Below, in pieces: positions 25,150-35,099 of a DNA stretch of 64,000 nucleotides. Numbering within the stretch: position 1 is the first letter of the stretch; each line of letters begins with the position of its first letter. Source of the stretch: Mucilaginibacter sabulilitoris (GTDB lineage Bacteria; Bacteroidota; Bacteroidia; Sphingobacteriales; Sphingobacteriaceae); contig NZ_CP139558.1 of the NCBI RefSeq assembly GCF_034262375.1, positions 2,294,001 through 2,358,000 on the forward strand, in the 5' to 3' direction. A program made the position numbers and the translations under genes. The notes under the pieces were generated by a model, which worked only from the letters and a program-made list of their open reading frames with translations, made no database searches and had not been told where the DNA came from.

Positions 25150-26259
25150 ATGAAATTTTTTTACTTAATCATCGGAATCATCGTATTAACCAGTTATAAT
25201 GGGTATGCGCAAAACTTATTTCCGGCCACCGGAAATGTAGGCATAGGAACATCAGACCCGCAAACTCCCCTTGATGTGCAGCGCGTCGGATCCGGAAGTA
25301 CCGGAGCTATTATCAGTGCGCAGGGATTTGCAAATGCCGGGGGTGCTGGTGGCTACCTTCGGCTGGTCAAATCAAGAGGAACAGCACTAGGGTCATTTGT
25401 GACGACAGCCTCCGGTGATGCTTTTGGGACAGTTGATTTTATGGGCGTAAATTCAGGAAGTGTTATTGGATACGGAGCCCGTATCATCGGTTACCAGGAC
25501 GGGGCGGCAAATAGTACTTACCTACCCGGAAAACTTTCCTTTTTTACAGGTAATGCGTCCAATGCCCTGACCGAGCGGATGACCATTACTTCTTCCGGTA
25601 ATGTGGGTATCGGGGCACCAGCACCAATTTCTGTTTTCCAGGTTGGAAATGGATCTTCTACCTTCTCTGTTGGCAGTGCTAACAGCGTTAATTTGCATTA
25701 TGGAACGAGCTATATCGGGTTCAATGCAGCCAGAAACAATGGAAATTGGACAGTCTCAACAAATAGTGTGAGCAACGGTGGCGGAGTTATTTACAGTGAT
25801 GTGTTTGGTAATATATACATGGTTCCTATTGCTTCCAATGGTACAGAGCCCCAAACACTAACCGATCAGGATATTAAAAGCATGATCGCTTTCAGCATTA
25901 CTCCTACAGGCGTAGTACGAGCCAAACAGATCAAAGTAGAGACAACTAACTGGCCGGATTATGTTTTCCAAAGGGAATATCAATTGCCATCATTACAAGA
26001 AGTCAAAACTTACATCGATCAACACCAACATTTACCAGAAGTGCCTTCAGAAGAACAAATTACAAAAGAAGGTTTGAATTTAGGCGAGATGAATAAACTG
26101 TTGATGAAGAAAGTGGAAGAATTGACGCTGTATTTGATCGAGAAAGATAAAAAGGAAACAGAACAGGAACAAACCAATAAGACATTGACCGCTCAGATCA
26201 GTGAACTGAGAACGCGGTTAGAATCGCTTTCCAAAGTACTTCAGGACAAGCAGCAATAA
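25150..26259 (+). CDS. Secreted fibre-like protein, paralog of the upstream gene
   Basis: 369 residues. The signal peptide is MKFFYLIIGIIVLTSYNGYAQ. An N-terminal fibre turn (NVGIGTSDPQTPLDVQRVG) and a middle region unlike the first paralog are followed by the same C-terminal module (NWPDYVFQREYQLPSLQEV ... GEMNKLLMKKVEELTLYLIEKDK) and a coiled coil. DNA identity between the two C-terminal modules is visibly high, while the N-terminal parts differ. This suggests a modular tip or receptor region on a shared stalk. It lies 64 bp after the first paralog and 53 bp before the first RHS gene. Confidence 0.78.
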   Translation: MKFFYLIIGIIVLTSYNGYAQNLFPATGNVGIGTSDPQTPLDVQRVGSGSTGAIISAQGFANAGGAGGYLRLVKSRGTALGSFVTTASGDAFGTVDFMGVNSGSVIGYGARIIGYQDGAANSTYLPGKLSFFTGNASNALTERMTITSSGNVGIGAPAPISVFQVGNGSSTFSVGSANSVNLHYGTSYIGFNAARNNGNWTVSTNSVSNGGGVIYSDVFGNIYMVPIASNGTEPQTLTDQDIKSMIAFSITPTGVVRAKQIKVETTNWPDYVFQREYQLPSLQEVKTYIDQHQHLPEVPSEEQITKEGLNLGEMNKLLMKKVEELTLYLIEKDKKETEQEQTNKTLTAQISELRTRLESLSKVLQDKQQ

Positions 26260-26312
26260 AATGCGGGACTGATTAAACCAATTACCAATAAACCTAAATT
26301 ACTAATATTACT

Positions 26313-29300
26313 ATGAAATATTTATGGTTAACGATAATCTGCATTGCAGTCTTCGTTGTTCCTCGACAGAAAGCAAATGCGCAAACCCAGCCACCTCCCT
26401 ATGTCCCCAATGTTGTTCCGCCTTCACCGGACGCCGCTGCGTTGATGAAATTTGTAGATGTACCGGTCAGTCCTTACACCGGTACAGCGGACGTAAACAT
26501 TCCGATTTATACCATTCATGCCAAAGGAATAGATATTCCGATCAGCCTTGGATATCACACGGGAGGTATCAGGCTTGATGAGGAGGCAAGCTGGGTTGGT
26601 TTGGGCTGGGCATTGAATGCAGGTGGTATGATCTCCAGGACAATCAATGATAAAGACGACCTCGGCGGCATGTATTTTAATCAACCTGTTCCCCAGCTTC
26701 AGGGGGACATTTCAGATCACCAACCGGCAGAGTGTGCAGGACTGCAAAATGCAGGATTTAAGTATATCGTCAATTTTTTCGATAGTTATAACGTTAATTT
26801 CTTAACCGGCCCAGGCAATGCTGAAACGGGAGGGGACTTTTACCAACCCTTCAATAGTGCCGGGCCGAATCAACCCTTCGACCTCGAGCCTGATAGCTAC
26901 AGCTATAATGTTCTCGGAATGAGTGGCAAGTTTATCATCAAAAGAGATAAGACAATTGTCCAGGAAAAGCAGGATAATACCAGGATCCAAATTGCCAATA
27001 ACGGGCCGACGGATGCAACCATCTATTTTATCATCACCGATAATAAAGGAATTAAGTATTATTTTGAGCAGACGCAGGCGGTTCTGCCGACATCAGCATC
27101 TGGGGGGACACCATCCTCCTGGTTCCTTACGAAAATCGTAACCCAACAAAATGATGTGATCAGCTTCAACTATAGCGGTTCGGGCTTTGTCACTACCCCG
27201 ACCCTCAAAACCCAGAGTTACCGGCCTTATTTATCGTTCGGAAACCAGTATACGGAAAGCAGTAACACCGGTACGCAGTATAATAATGTAAACCTGCAAA
27301 ACATTACTTACAACGGCGGACAGGTCACTTTTACCTCCGATAACGTCCGAAATGATCTGAGCGGAGCTTATAAATTAAATGCGGTCAACATATACGCCAA
27401 AAATACGACAGGCTTAAAACTTTTAAAATCCCACAATTTATATTATTCTTACTTCGTTGCGCTGGGTGCACAAGGTGGAACTACGGAGGCTAACCGGTTA
27501 CGTCTGGACAGCATTAAGGAAGTGTCCGGCTCCCAGACGATAAAACCTTATGTTTTTTCTTATAATTTTGATAGCCAGGCAAGCAATGTACAGTTGACCA
27601 AACGTTCCTATAATATGGATCACTGGGGCTTTTACAATGGTGCTGCAAATTCGGTACTTATTCCATCAGCCTCAGTTTATTATAACAATATGGTAGATGC
27701 GCCCGGTGTGGTCAATTACAGCGGTGCCAACCGTGATCCCTCTTTTCCTTCTACGCAAACATTTTCTTTGCAGAAAATCACCTATCCAACGGGTGGAAGC
27801 ACCGTCATGGAATATGAAGCCAATGATTATAATTACCGCAGGTCACTGCAGTCGGGACAGGAATTTCTGCCGCAGACGCTGGTTCATGTCGATACGATGA
27901 TAACGCCAAACGCGAGCACTTCGGGAACAATTGATGTCTCCAAAATTTTTCCCTTAATAAATCCAGGGGTACAAGGTTATAATTTTAATATCACTGTTAC
28001 TTTTCGCGCTTCTAACTTTAGTACTGGATGGTCACAACAAGATTTAAATACCTTCAACAAGCTTGGCTTTATTGTTAATGGTGATCAAACAGACCTTTCT
28101 TCTGCTCCCTGTTCGGGTATTGGCGCCTGTATTGTTCGCACACGTTTTTATCAACTAGCGATCGGCCAGGTTGCATCCAGAACACCTATCCCCTGGTCTT
28201 TCTATTACGATTCCTCCGCCATACCACCAGGTGATATCGGTGATGCGTTTATCCGTTTTTCGTACGACATTTTAAAAAGCACACCTGAAACAAACCCTGT
28301 ATTGCCTGCCGGGGGAATACGCATTAAATCATTAACAGACTATTCTTCTGATGGAACTGTCGCCAAGAAACGCACTTGGAATTACCACTATGGCGACAAC
28401 AACGAATTGACCAATGGCTTGCTGATGTCATTCCCTGCCTATGTCAGAGAAGAAATTGTTCACGTCGATTATGGTGGAGTTGCCGGAGAGTTTTTGCTGC
28501 ACCAATTGGTGATGTTCGGAACGACAAACACACCACTGACCAGCGGAACTTCTGGCAACGTGGTAGGATACAGTCAGGTAACCGAAACCACCATTGACCC
28601 ATCAAACAGCGTGGATAATGGCAAAGTGGTTTACAACTACGTGAACATTCCGGATTCAGTTATTGCCTACAATAAGCTGAGGTTTCCGGGAATGAACAAT
28701 GTGCGTCATAGCCTGAATGGTTCTCTATTGTCTCAACTCACCTACCGAAAAGTGGGAAACGCCTATGCAAAAGTCAAAGAAATCAACAATTTCTATCACA
28801 CGGCTAACCGGAAGTCCTATTATAGCGCCAAGTATCAGACTAACTTGCTTGCTAATCATAGAGGAAGCTGCGATTCCGCAATTGCAGGGGTTCCAAATGC
28901 TGGATTTGCAGAATTTTATCCATCGATCATCTCCGAGAAAGTGTTGCAGGATTCTACCCAGGAGATCACCTACGATAATGATACCACTAAATATATAGTG
29001 AGCAGCAGTAAAATGTTTTACGACAACCCGGCGCATTATCAACTAACCCGCCAGGTTACTACGGATAGCAGGGGAAACAAACACGTGAGCAAAGTCACCT
29101 ATCCGCAGGATTATATCGTTTCAGGAGGGCTGACCAACAATACGATCCTGGATACGCTGATCCGGCGCAATATGCTTGCTGAAACGATCGAAAAACGGGA
29201 CAGCATCTTTTACCGCGGAGTGGCGACCGGACTTGTTGATGCCGCATCCTTTACCAAGTATAAACAGTTAAACACCGGAACGGTCGTGCCTGATAAAATG

Positions 29301-30035
29301 TACAAGCTGGATGTTGTCAAACCCGTGAACGACTTTCAGGGGATGATGGTCAGTGGTAATACCATCAGCCAGGACAGCCGTTACCGGCAGCTGATTAATT
29401 TTGACGGCTATGATCATGTGGGCAATGTTTCGCAATACACGGTAACGGATAAACCGCCTGTCTCCATTATCTGGGATTATAAAAGAGTGTCCCCCATTGC
29501 GCAGGTGAGCAACGCGGATTCCCTGTCGGTGGCCTATACCAGTTTTGAGGCAGATGGTATGGGACACTGGAGCGTGGCATCTGCAACAAGAGTCACCACA
29601 AACGCTCTAAGCGGCGCAAACGCCTATAATCTGGGCAACGGTTCCATCAGCAAATCCGGTCTGACGGCAACGAACAACTATATCGTATCCTACTGGACAA
29701 CAAACACCGGCCCCTTAACTATTGCAGGAACCATGAGCGGTTACCCGGTAAAAGGAGCTACGAATAAAGGCTGGACCTACTATGAACACCAAATAACCGG
29801 AGTTTCTACGGTTACAGTGTCGGGAACCGGCAATATTGACGAGCTTAGGTTGTATCCGGCAGGCGGACAGATGACGACCTATACTTATGACCCGTTAGTC
29901 GGAGTGACAAGTTTAACCGATGCAAAAAACCAGGTCAGCTACTATGAGTATGATGGTTTCCAGCGATTGCGTGATGTAAGGGACCAGGATGGGAACATCG
30001 TGAAACATGTAGACTATCATTACCAGGGACAATAA
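26313..30035 (+). CDS. Giant secreted RHS/SpvB-like protein
   Basis: 1240 residues with a signal peptide (ends KANAQ). The N-terminal region PVSPYTGTADVNIPIYTI ... ISLGYHTGGIRLDEEASWVGLGWALNAGG is the Bacteroidota SpvB/RHS shell signature. Long YD-rich beta repeats follow, ending in a classic RHS repeat (TYTYDPLVGVTSLTDAKNQVSYYEYDGFQRL). It has no RHS core (DPxGY-type) and no toxin tip, so it is probably the first half of a two-protein cocoon (a TcB/TcC-like split), with the next gene carrying core and toxin. The intergenic gap is 31 bp, consistent with co-expression. Confidence 0.82.
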   Translation: MKYLWLTIICIAVFVVPRQKANAQTQPPPYVPNVVPPSPDAAALMKFVDVPVSPYTGTADVNIPIYTIHAKGIDIPISLGYHTGGIRLDEEASWVGLGWALNAGGMISRTINDKDDLGGMYFNQPVPQLQGDISDHQPAECAGLQNAGFKYIVNFFDSYNVNFLTGPGNAETGGDFYQPFNSAGPNQPFDLEPDSYSYNVLGMSGKFIIKRDKTIVQEKQDNTRIQIANNGPTDATIYFIITDNKGIKYYFEQTQAVLPTSASGGTPSSWFLTKIVTQQNDVISFNYSGSGFVTTPTLKTQSYRPYLSFGNQYTESSNTGTQYNNVNLQNITYNGGQVTFTSDNVRNDLSGAYKLNAVNIYAKNTTGLKLLKSHNLYYSYFVALGAQGGTTEANRLRLDSIKEVSGSQTIKPYVFSYNFDSQASNVQLTKRSYNMDHWGFYNGAANSVLIPSASVYYNNMVDAPGVVNYSGANRDPSFPSTQTFSLQKITYPTGGSTVMEYEANDYNYRRSLQSGQEFLPQTLVHVDTMITPNASTSGTIDVSKIFPLINPGVQGYNFNITVTFRASNFSTGWSQQDLNTFNKLGFIVNGDQTDLSSAPCSGIGACIVRTRFYQLAIGQVASRTPIPWSFYYDSSAIPPGDIGDAFIRFSYDILKSTPETNPVLPAGGIRIKSLTDYSSDGTVAKKRTWNYHYGDNNELTNGLLMSFPAYVREEIVHVDYGGVAGEFLLHQLVMFGTTNTPLTSGTSGNVVGYSQVTETTIDPSNSVDNGKVVYNYVNIPDSVIAYNKLRFPGMNNVRHSLNGSLLSQLTYRKVGNAYAKVKEINNFYHTANRKSYYSAKYQTNLLANHRGSCDSAIAGVPNAGFAEFYPSIISEKVLQDSTQEITYDNDTTKYIVSSSKMFYDNPAHYQLTRQVTTDSRGNKHVSKVTYPQDYIVSGGLTNNTILDTLIRRNMLAETIEKRDSIFYRGVATGLVDAASFTKYKQLNTGTVVPDKMYKLDVVKPVNDFQGMMVSGNTISQDSRYRQLINFDGYDHVGNVSQYTVTDKPPVSIIWDYKRVSPIAQVSNADSLSVAYTSFEADGMGHWSVASATRVTTNALSGANAYNLGNGSISKSGLTATNNYIVSYWTTNTGPLTIAGTMSGYPVKGATNKGWTYYEHQITGVSTVTVSGTGNIDELRLYPAGGQMTTYTYDPLVGVTSLTDAKNQVSYYEYDGFQRLRDVRDQDGNIVKHVDYHYQGQ

Positions 30036-30066
30036 GCAGATCAATAACCTAAAGAACCTTCATCAT

Positions 30067-33000
30067 ATGATCATCAATCATCATTATAAATACCTGCTTG
30101 CTGTATGGAGTATATTACTCTGGACCTTAGGTGCAGTGGCACAAACAGAGGTAACTACGCCAATGACAGGTACACCCTCGGCAGGAGAATATTATAGCAC
30201 CAGCAGCATCACGTTAAGTCCGAACTTTAGTTTTACAGCTACAGCGGGGAATAGCTTTCATGCCTATATCCAGAGTATAGATTGTCAGCCGCTGAATCTG
30301 AGCCTTAGCGTAAACCAAAATTATATCCTGACCTCGGTACCCCTTATCGGAGGTTTTACCAGTAACGGGTCCGGGGTAAACACGGGAAGCTTCGCAAACC
30401 GAAGCACCTGCGAGCTGATGCAGAGCGTAACCTATTTTGACGGTTTGGGACGGCCTTTACAATCCATACAGATCAAAGGCTCCCCGGACGGGCGCGATAT
30501 CGTGCAGCCTGTGGCGTATGATCCTTACGGTAGGGAAGCTATAAAATATCTCCCCTATGCCGCGGTCTCAAGCAGCAGCAACGGAAGCTATAAGGGAACC
30601 GCAATGGCGGACCAGTCCTCGTTTTATATCAGCCCTTCTGGAAGTACCTGGAAGGCACCGGGCGTCGTGGTCATTCCTGCAGTCGGCGGAACTTCGCCGA
30701 CATTTGCCCAAACGGTCTTTGAACCTTCCCCGCTGAACCGGATAATCGAACAGGGGGCGCAAGGCGCGGACTGGCAGCCTGCCGCAGGTCATACGGTCAA
30801 ACAGGTATACACGATAAACAATATCAATGCGCTGACGGATACCGGGAACACAAGATTGGCAGCGATGTATATTGCCACAGCTAATGCCAATGGCAGTCGG
30901 AGTTTAACAAGGGCTGTGGGAGCTGCGGGTAATTACCCGGCCGGTCAGCTGTATGTAACCATAAGCAAAGATGAGAATTGGAAGAGCGGCCGGGGAGGTA
31001 CGACGGAAGAATATAAGGATAAGGAAGGGCACGTGGTACTCAAACGTACATTCAACTATACCGGGACGACACTAGAGATCTTGTCGACGTATTATGTATA
31101 CGATGAATTGGGAAACCTGGCCTATGTGCTTCCTCCGGGAACCAACCCTGACGGAACAGGTGTCCCCACTACAGTGAGTAGCCTGGGTTATAGTTACCGT
31201 TATGATGAGCGAAACCGGCTGACACAAAAAAAGATCCCCGGAAAAGGCTGGGAGTTTACAGTCTATAATAAACTGGACCAACCGGTACTCACCCAGGATA
31301 GTACCCAAAGAACGGCCAACCAGTGGACAACAACTAAATATGATGCGCTTGGCCGGGTGATCATTACCGGGCTATGGAACGCGGGTTCGGTTATTCCTTT
31401 AGCAACTCTGCAGGGCAGCATCTATGGAGGAATTCAGTGGGATGTACGGAATACCGCAGATAATACGACCGGGTATGCCATCACGAGCTATCCCGCACTG
31501 AGCAAGACATTGACGGTGAACTATTATGATGACTATAGCAGCATTCCGAATATTCCGGGGGACTTTGTGGTAACGGGGAACAGTGCAATGACACGGGGAC
31601 TGCTTACAGCGACCAGGACAGCGGTGCTCAATACCATTACCAGCGCGACCCCGGATTATCTCTGGACAGCACATTATTATGACGATCAGGGCCGGAACAC
31701 CGTATCCTACCAGCAGCATGATTTGGGCGGGACGGTGAGCCCTTATAACTACGACGTGGTCAATACGAGCTATAATTTTACCAATAAGCCGGACAGTGTC
31801 CGTCGCCAACATTATACCAAGACTACGGCAGGTACGGCCAAACAATTAGCAGTAACAGTAGATAACCAGTATCGTTATGACCATATGGGCAGGAAATTGA
31901 GTACCTGGGAGCAGCTTACTAATCCCGGGCAGCCGGCGGGTACAAGGACACTCATCTCCCAAGCGGAATATAATGAGATCGGCCAATTGTATAAAAAACA
32001 CCTGCACAGTACGGATAGCGTAACGTTCCGGCAGGATATCACCTATGCGTATAATGAAAGGGGTTGGCTGCTTAAGAGCACGTCGCCTTTATTCTCCGAG
32101 CAATTGTATTACAATACCGGAACGAACAAGCAGTATAATGGTAATATTGCCTACCAGTTCTGGGGAGCAGGATCAACGCTGGATAAAAACTACACTTATG
32201 GCTATGATCAGCTGAACCGGCTAACTTCAGGGAATTCGACACTGGGTAACAATGAGAACAGTATTACCTATGATAATATGGGTAATATCACAGCGTTGAA
32301 GCGGTATGGCACCAGCTCACTGATTGATCAGTTGAGTTATACTTATGCTACAAATAGCGTCAAACTAGCCAGCGTCAATGATGCGACCACGAGCGATGCG
32401 GGCCAAAAACAGGGCACGACGAGTTATACCTATGACGGCAACGGTAACCTGAAATCAGACAACAGCAAAGGTATCACCAGTATTACGTATAACCTGCTGA
32501 ACCTGCCGCAGGTGATCACGGGTAAGAGCACGACGTATACCTACGATGCCACGGGGCAGAAGCTCAGCCGGGTAATCGGCACGGACCGGACCGACTACAT
32601 AGGGGGCATCCAATATGAAAACGGCACGATCAGCTTTATTCAGACAGAGGAAGGCAGGGCATTGCCGAACGGAGGTACGAACTATAACTATGAATATACG
32701 TTAGCCGATCACCTGGGGAATAGTAGGGTGAACTTTGACACTGCCACCGGTACGGCTAGGCTGGTACAAACGGACGATTATTATCCTTTCGGTATGGATA
32801 TTAAATCGGGTACGATACCAAGCGTGAAAAATAACTATCTTTATAATAGAAAGGAATTGCAGGAAAACTTGGGATTATATGATTATGGGGCGCGGTTCTA
32901 TGACCCTGTAATTGCGAGGTGGAATACGATTGATCCTAAGGCAGAAAAGTCGAGAAGATGGAGCCCGTATAATTATGTCGTCGATAATCCAATGAGGTAT

Positions 33001-33636
33001 ATTGATCCCGATGGAATGTTTTTTGACGATTATAAAATGAATAAGGATGGTGATATTCAATTAGTGAAAAAAACCGATGATAAAACTGATAGAATAGTCA
33101 AAACAGACTCCAAGGGTAATGTAAAAACAAATAGTAAAGGCGAGGCAAAGACCGCAATCGGTGGCATTGAAAAAGGCATTTTAAAAGACGGTATTAATTT
33201 TCAGAAAAATAGTAATGTAATTGCTGTTGGTGGAAAAGGCGAAGCAACCGTCGAAGGAGTTAAATCTTTTACTTTGCAGCTTTCAGAGTATGTTGGAAAA
33301 GAAATTAAAGGATTCTCGTATTCATCTAACGGTTCTGGAAATGCTACAGATATGCTGTTAGGAGCTTATCAAAATAATAACTATACGACATCTTATGGTT
33401 CAATTGGTGGGCTTATAAAAAAATATGGAGATAGTTTTTCTTTTAATAATGTGTTACAAGATTTTCACACTCATCCTGACGGGAAATTAGGAGCAACTGA
33501 ATCTGCACCCGAACTTTCACAGGACGTTACGGGTATGCGAAGTGATAAGCCACAAATCCCCAATGCAAGTTTTATTATATTGTATAGAATTCCAGGCCAG
33601 ACAGTACCAGCAGAATACGATTATACCCATAATTAA
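30067..33636 (+). CDS. RHS core protein with JAB-like C-terminal toxin domain
   Basis: 1189 residues with a signal peptide (ends GAVAQ). The N-terminal domain (SVTYFDGLGRPLQSIQIKGSPDG) matches the DUF6443-type start of Bacteroidota RHS proteins. Many YD repeats follow, then the core ending YNYVVDNPMRYIDPDGM at about residue 980. Past this point the DNA becomes much more AT-rich. The last ~200 residues form the variable tip, with DFHTHPDGKLG ... ESAPELSQD resembling the HxH...S/D metal site of JAB peptidases (Tox-JAB class of polymorphic toxins). The exact enzyme activity is not proven. The putative immunity gene follows 18 bp later. Confidence 0.85.
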   Translation: MIINHHYKYLLAVWSILLWTLGAVAQTEVTTPMTGTPSAGEYYSTSSITLSPNFSFTATAGNSFHAYIQSIDCQPLNLSLSVNQNYILTSVPLIGGFTSNGSGVNTGSFANRSTCELMQSVTYFDGLGRPLQSIQIKGSPDGRDIVQPVAYDPYGREAIKYLPYAAVSSSSNGSYKGTAMADQSSFYISPSGSTWKAPGVVVIPAVGGTSPTFAQTVFEPSPLNRIIEQGAQGADWQPAAGHTVKQVYTINNINALTDTGNTRLAAMYIATANANGSRSLTRAVGAAGNYPAGQLYVTISKDENWKSGRGGTTEEYKDKEGHVVLKRTFNYTGTTLEILSTYYVYDELGNLAYVLPPGTNPDGTGVPTTVSSLGYSYRYDERNRLTQKKIPGKGWEFTVYNKLDQPVLTQDSTQRTANQWTTTKYDALGRVIITGLWNAGSVIPLATLQGSIYGGIQWDVRNTADNTTGYAITSYPALSKTLTVNYYDDYSSIPNIPGDFVVTGNSAMTRGLLTATRTAVLNTITSATPDYLWTAHYYDDQGRNTVSYQQHDLGGTVSPYNYDVVNTSYNFTNKPDSVRRQHYTKTTAGTAKQLAVTVDNQYRYDHMGRKLSTWEQLTNPGQPAGTRTLISQAEYNEIGQLYKKHLHSTDSVTFRQDITYAYNERGWLLKSTSPLFSEQLYYNTGTNKQYNGNIAYQFWGAGSTLDKNYTYGYDQLNRLTSGNSTLGNNENSITYDNMGNITALKRYGTSSLIDQLSYTYATNSVKLASVNDATTSDAGQKQGTTSYTYDGNGNLKSDNSKGITSITYNLLNLPQVITGKSTTYTYDATGQKLSRVIGTDRTDYIGGIQYENGTISFIQTEEGRALPNGGTNYNYEYTLADHLGNSRVNFDTATGTARLVQTDDYYPFGMDIKSGTIPSVKNNYLYNRKELQENLGLYDYGARFYDPVIARWNTIDPKAEKSRRWSPYNYVVDNPMRYIDPDGMFFDDYKMNKDGDIQLVKKTDDKTDRIVKTDSKGNVKTNSKGEAKTAIGGIEKGILKDGINFQKNSNVIAVGGKGEATVEGVKSFTLQLSEYVGKEIKGFSYSSNGSGNATDMLLGAYQNNNYTTSYGSIGGLIKKYGDSFSFNNVLQDFHTHPDGKLGATESAPELSQDVTGMRSDKPQIPNASFIILYRIPGQTVPAEYDYTHN

Positions 33637-33654
33637 ACACATAAAAATAAGGAG

Positions 33655-34116
33655 ATGAAGAGATTATTAATTATTTGTACTGTGCTGTGTATTTCAACAA
33701 ATATTCTTTATGCCCAGAATAAAACAATTAAAGGAAGGGTAGTTGATGATCATTTGGAAACTTTGCCATACGTATCTATTGTCATAAATGACACAGTTAA
33801 AGTTGGTAAAACAGATTTAAATGGTTTTTTTCAAATAGACATCCCTATTTCAGTGAAAAAAATATCATTTGAATCTGTCGGATTAGATATAGCAACTATA
33901 GAGCTTGTAGATAAATGTAATGAAGTGGAGGTTGTAATGATGTTAAGGGGTACTTATGATTTTACAACTACAAAGAGAGTAGATAAACTTCGAATGAAAA
34001 CATTCAAGAAACTACCCCAATTACATAAGGAAGCATTTGAGAAAGGTATATTCAAAACGGATAAAGCTTGCTATGCACAAGAGTTTATCCCTTACTATAA
34101 GAAAACACGAAAGTGA
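33655..34116 (+). CDS. Secreted carboxypeptidase-regulatory-like protein, candidate immunity protein
   Basis: 153 residues. The signal peptide is MKRLLIICTVLCISTNILYA, followed by a CarboxypepD_reg-like beta-sandwich (KTIKGRVVDDHLETLPYVSIVIND ... KTDLNGFFQIDIP) and a basic C-terminal helix region (KRVDKLRMKTFKKLPQL) that is not typical of TonB-linked proteins. It is AT-rich like the toxin tip and immediately downstream of it, which fits a toxin-immunity pair. An exported immunity protein would protect the periplasm. The alternative is an unrelated surface protein. Confidence 0.65.
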   Translation: MKRLLIICTVLCISTNILYAQNKTIKGRVVDDHLETLPYVSIVINDTVKVGKTDLNGFFQIDIPISVKKISFESVGLDIATIELVDKCNEVEVVMMLRGTYDFTTTKRVDKLRMKTFKKLPQLHKEAFEKGIFKTDKACYAQEFIPYYKKTRK

Positions 34117-34189
34117 TAATCCGTATGCGTTTGCGGATAGCGCAAAAGGGAAAAAGCCAGCGGCAAAGCAAAAGAAAAAAGCAAACTGA
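34115..34189 (+). pseudogene. Orphan C-terminal tail of a lost protein
   Basis: An open stretch without a start encodes DNPYAFADSAKGKK, then PAAKQKKKAN and a stop. DNPYAFAD-type phrases are common near the ends of RHS cores, so this could be the leftover tip of an earlier RHS gene after cassette exchange. It sits directly between the immunity candidate and the terminator. Confidence 0.45.
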
Positions 34190-34200
34190 TATTAAATGAC

Positions 34201-34225
34201 AAAGCCCCTGAAAAGGGGCTTTTGT
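34201..34225. terminator. Bidirectional terminator with GAAA tetraloop
   Basis: AAAGCCCCT (34201-34209), loop GAAA, AGGGGCTTT (34214-34222), followed by T residues. A perfect 9-bp stem between the RHS locus (+) and the convergent HTH gene (-). Confidence 0.85.
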
Positions 34226-34563
34226 TATGTATGGGCGTATGTCTTTTGGGTTTTGGTGTCCCTTAAAATTGTATCGATCAGGAAGAAAAGCTTTTCTTTA
34301 ATAGCCGGGTTCAAATCCTCAATATCCCGCATACGCTGTATGGTCTTTTTATCGAACTGATCGTTGATGCCTTCGCCAGCAAGATAATCCAGAGATACTT
34401 CAAAGGCTTCTGCGATCTTCTTAGCCGCCTCTATTGAGGGTACGGCTTCCTCACGCTCGTACTTACCGATCATTACCCTGGAAACACCGCTTTTGGAAGC
34501 TAAGTCACTTTGTGACCAACCTTTTGTACCCCGCAATCCGGCAATGATCTTTCCTATATTCAT
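34225..34563 (-). CDS. Xre-family transcriptional regulator
   Basis: 112 residues. The HTH region is IIAGLRGTKGWSQSDLASKSGVSRVMIGKYE (residues ~6-36), then AIEAAKKIAEAFEVSLDYLAGEG-type family sequence. The C-terminal region (IQRMRDIEDLNPAIKEKLFFLIDTIL) is probably a dimerisation helix and is typical of stand-alone Bacteroidota Xre regulators carried on mobile DNA. It shares a terminator with the toxin locus and has no obvious partner gene. Confidence 0.85.
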   Translation of the reverse strand: MNIGKIIAGLRGTKGWSQSDLASKSGVSRVMIGKYEREEAVPSIEAAKKIAEAFEVSLDYLAGEGINDQFDKKTIQRMRDIEDLNPAIKEKLFFLIDTILRDTKTQKTYAHT

Positions 34564-34659
34564 TTTTCTTATCAGATACTTTTATAGCTCACGAAAGAAT
34601 TTACTGTTGAAGATATTTACGATTGGATATTTAACAAAGAGACTGATAGTCTTTTAAAT

Positions 34660-34926
34660 ATGTCAGACAAAGCACTCCATCTATCTACTACTCGAAACAA
34701 AAACAATCTTACAGGAAGGCAAAACTTCAATTATATTTTCAGCACTCACGAAAACATCAATTCACAATGGGATTATATTTACTCTAAGTTTCCTGCTTTG
34801 TTAATGTATTTGGTCGAAGTAGTTGATGCCTTAATTTTCTCTACGCTAAAACTTGAGGATGATCTATACATTGAAAGAAGAACTACTAGGGCCAATTATC
34901 TAAATGCTCATTATAAGAAAGAGTGA
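34660..34926 (+). CDS. Hypothetical protein, 88 residues
   Basis: I do not recognise a family. It has a polar N-terminal third, then an amphipathic segment (SKFPALLMYLVEVVDALIF) and a charged end (RRTTRANYLNAHYKKE). No signal peptide or promoter box is clear. The ATG is about 100 bp upstream of nothing obvious and 97 bp downstream of the divergent Xre gene. It may be a genuine small island gene or the 3' part of a larger lost one. Confidence 0.35.
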   Translation: MSDKALHLSTTRNKNNLTGRQNFNYIFSTHENINSQWDYIYSKFPALLMYLVEVVDALIFSTLKLEDDLYIERRTTRANYLNAHYKKE

Positions 34927-35099
34927 GAAAATAATTATTCAGCAAAGTTAAGTGTGAGTCTGGAATACTAGGCAAGGAATTTCCGGCATAAACACAACCT
35001 TACGCATTACCTCACATTTATTCCGTTCCTCCTTGCATTTAATTCAGCCTTGCACTTGTTGGGGCACCATAATTATTTATTCACTTAACAATTAGAATT

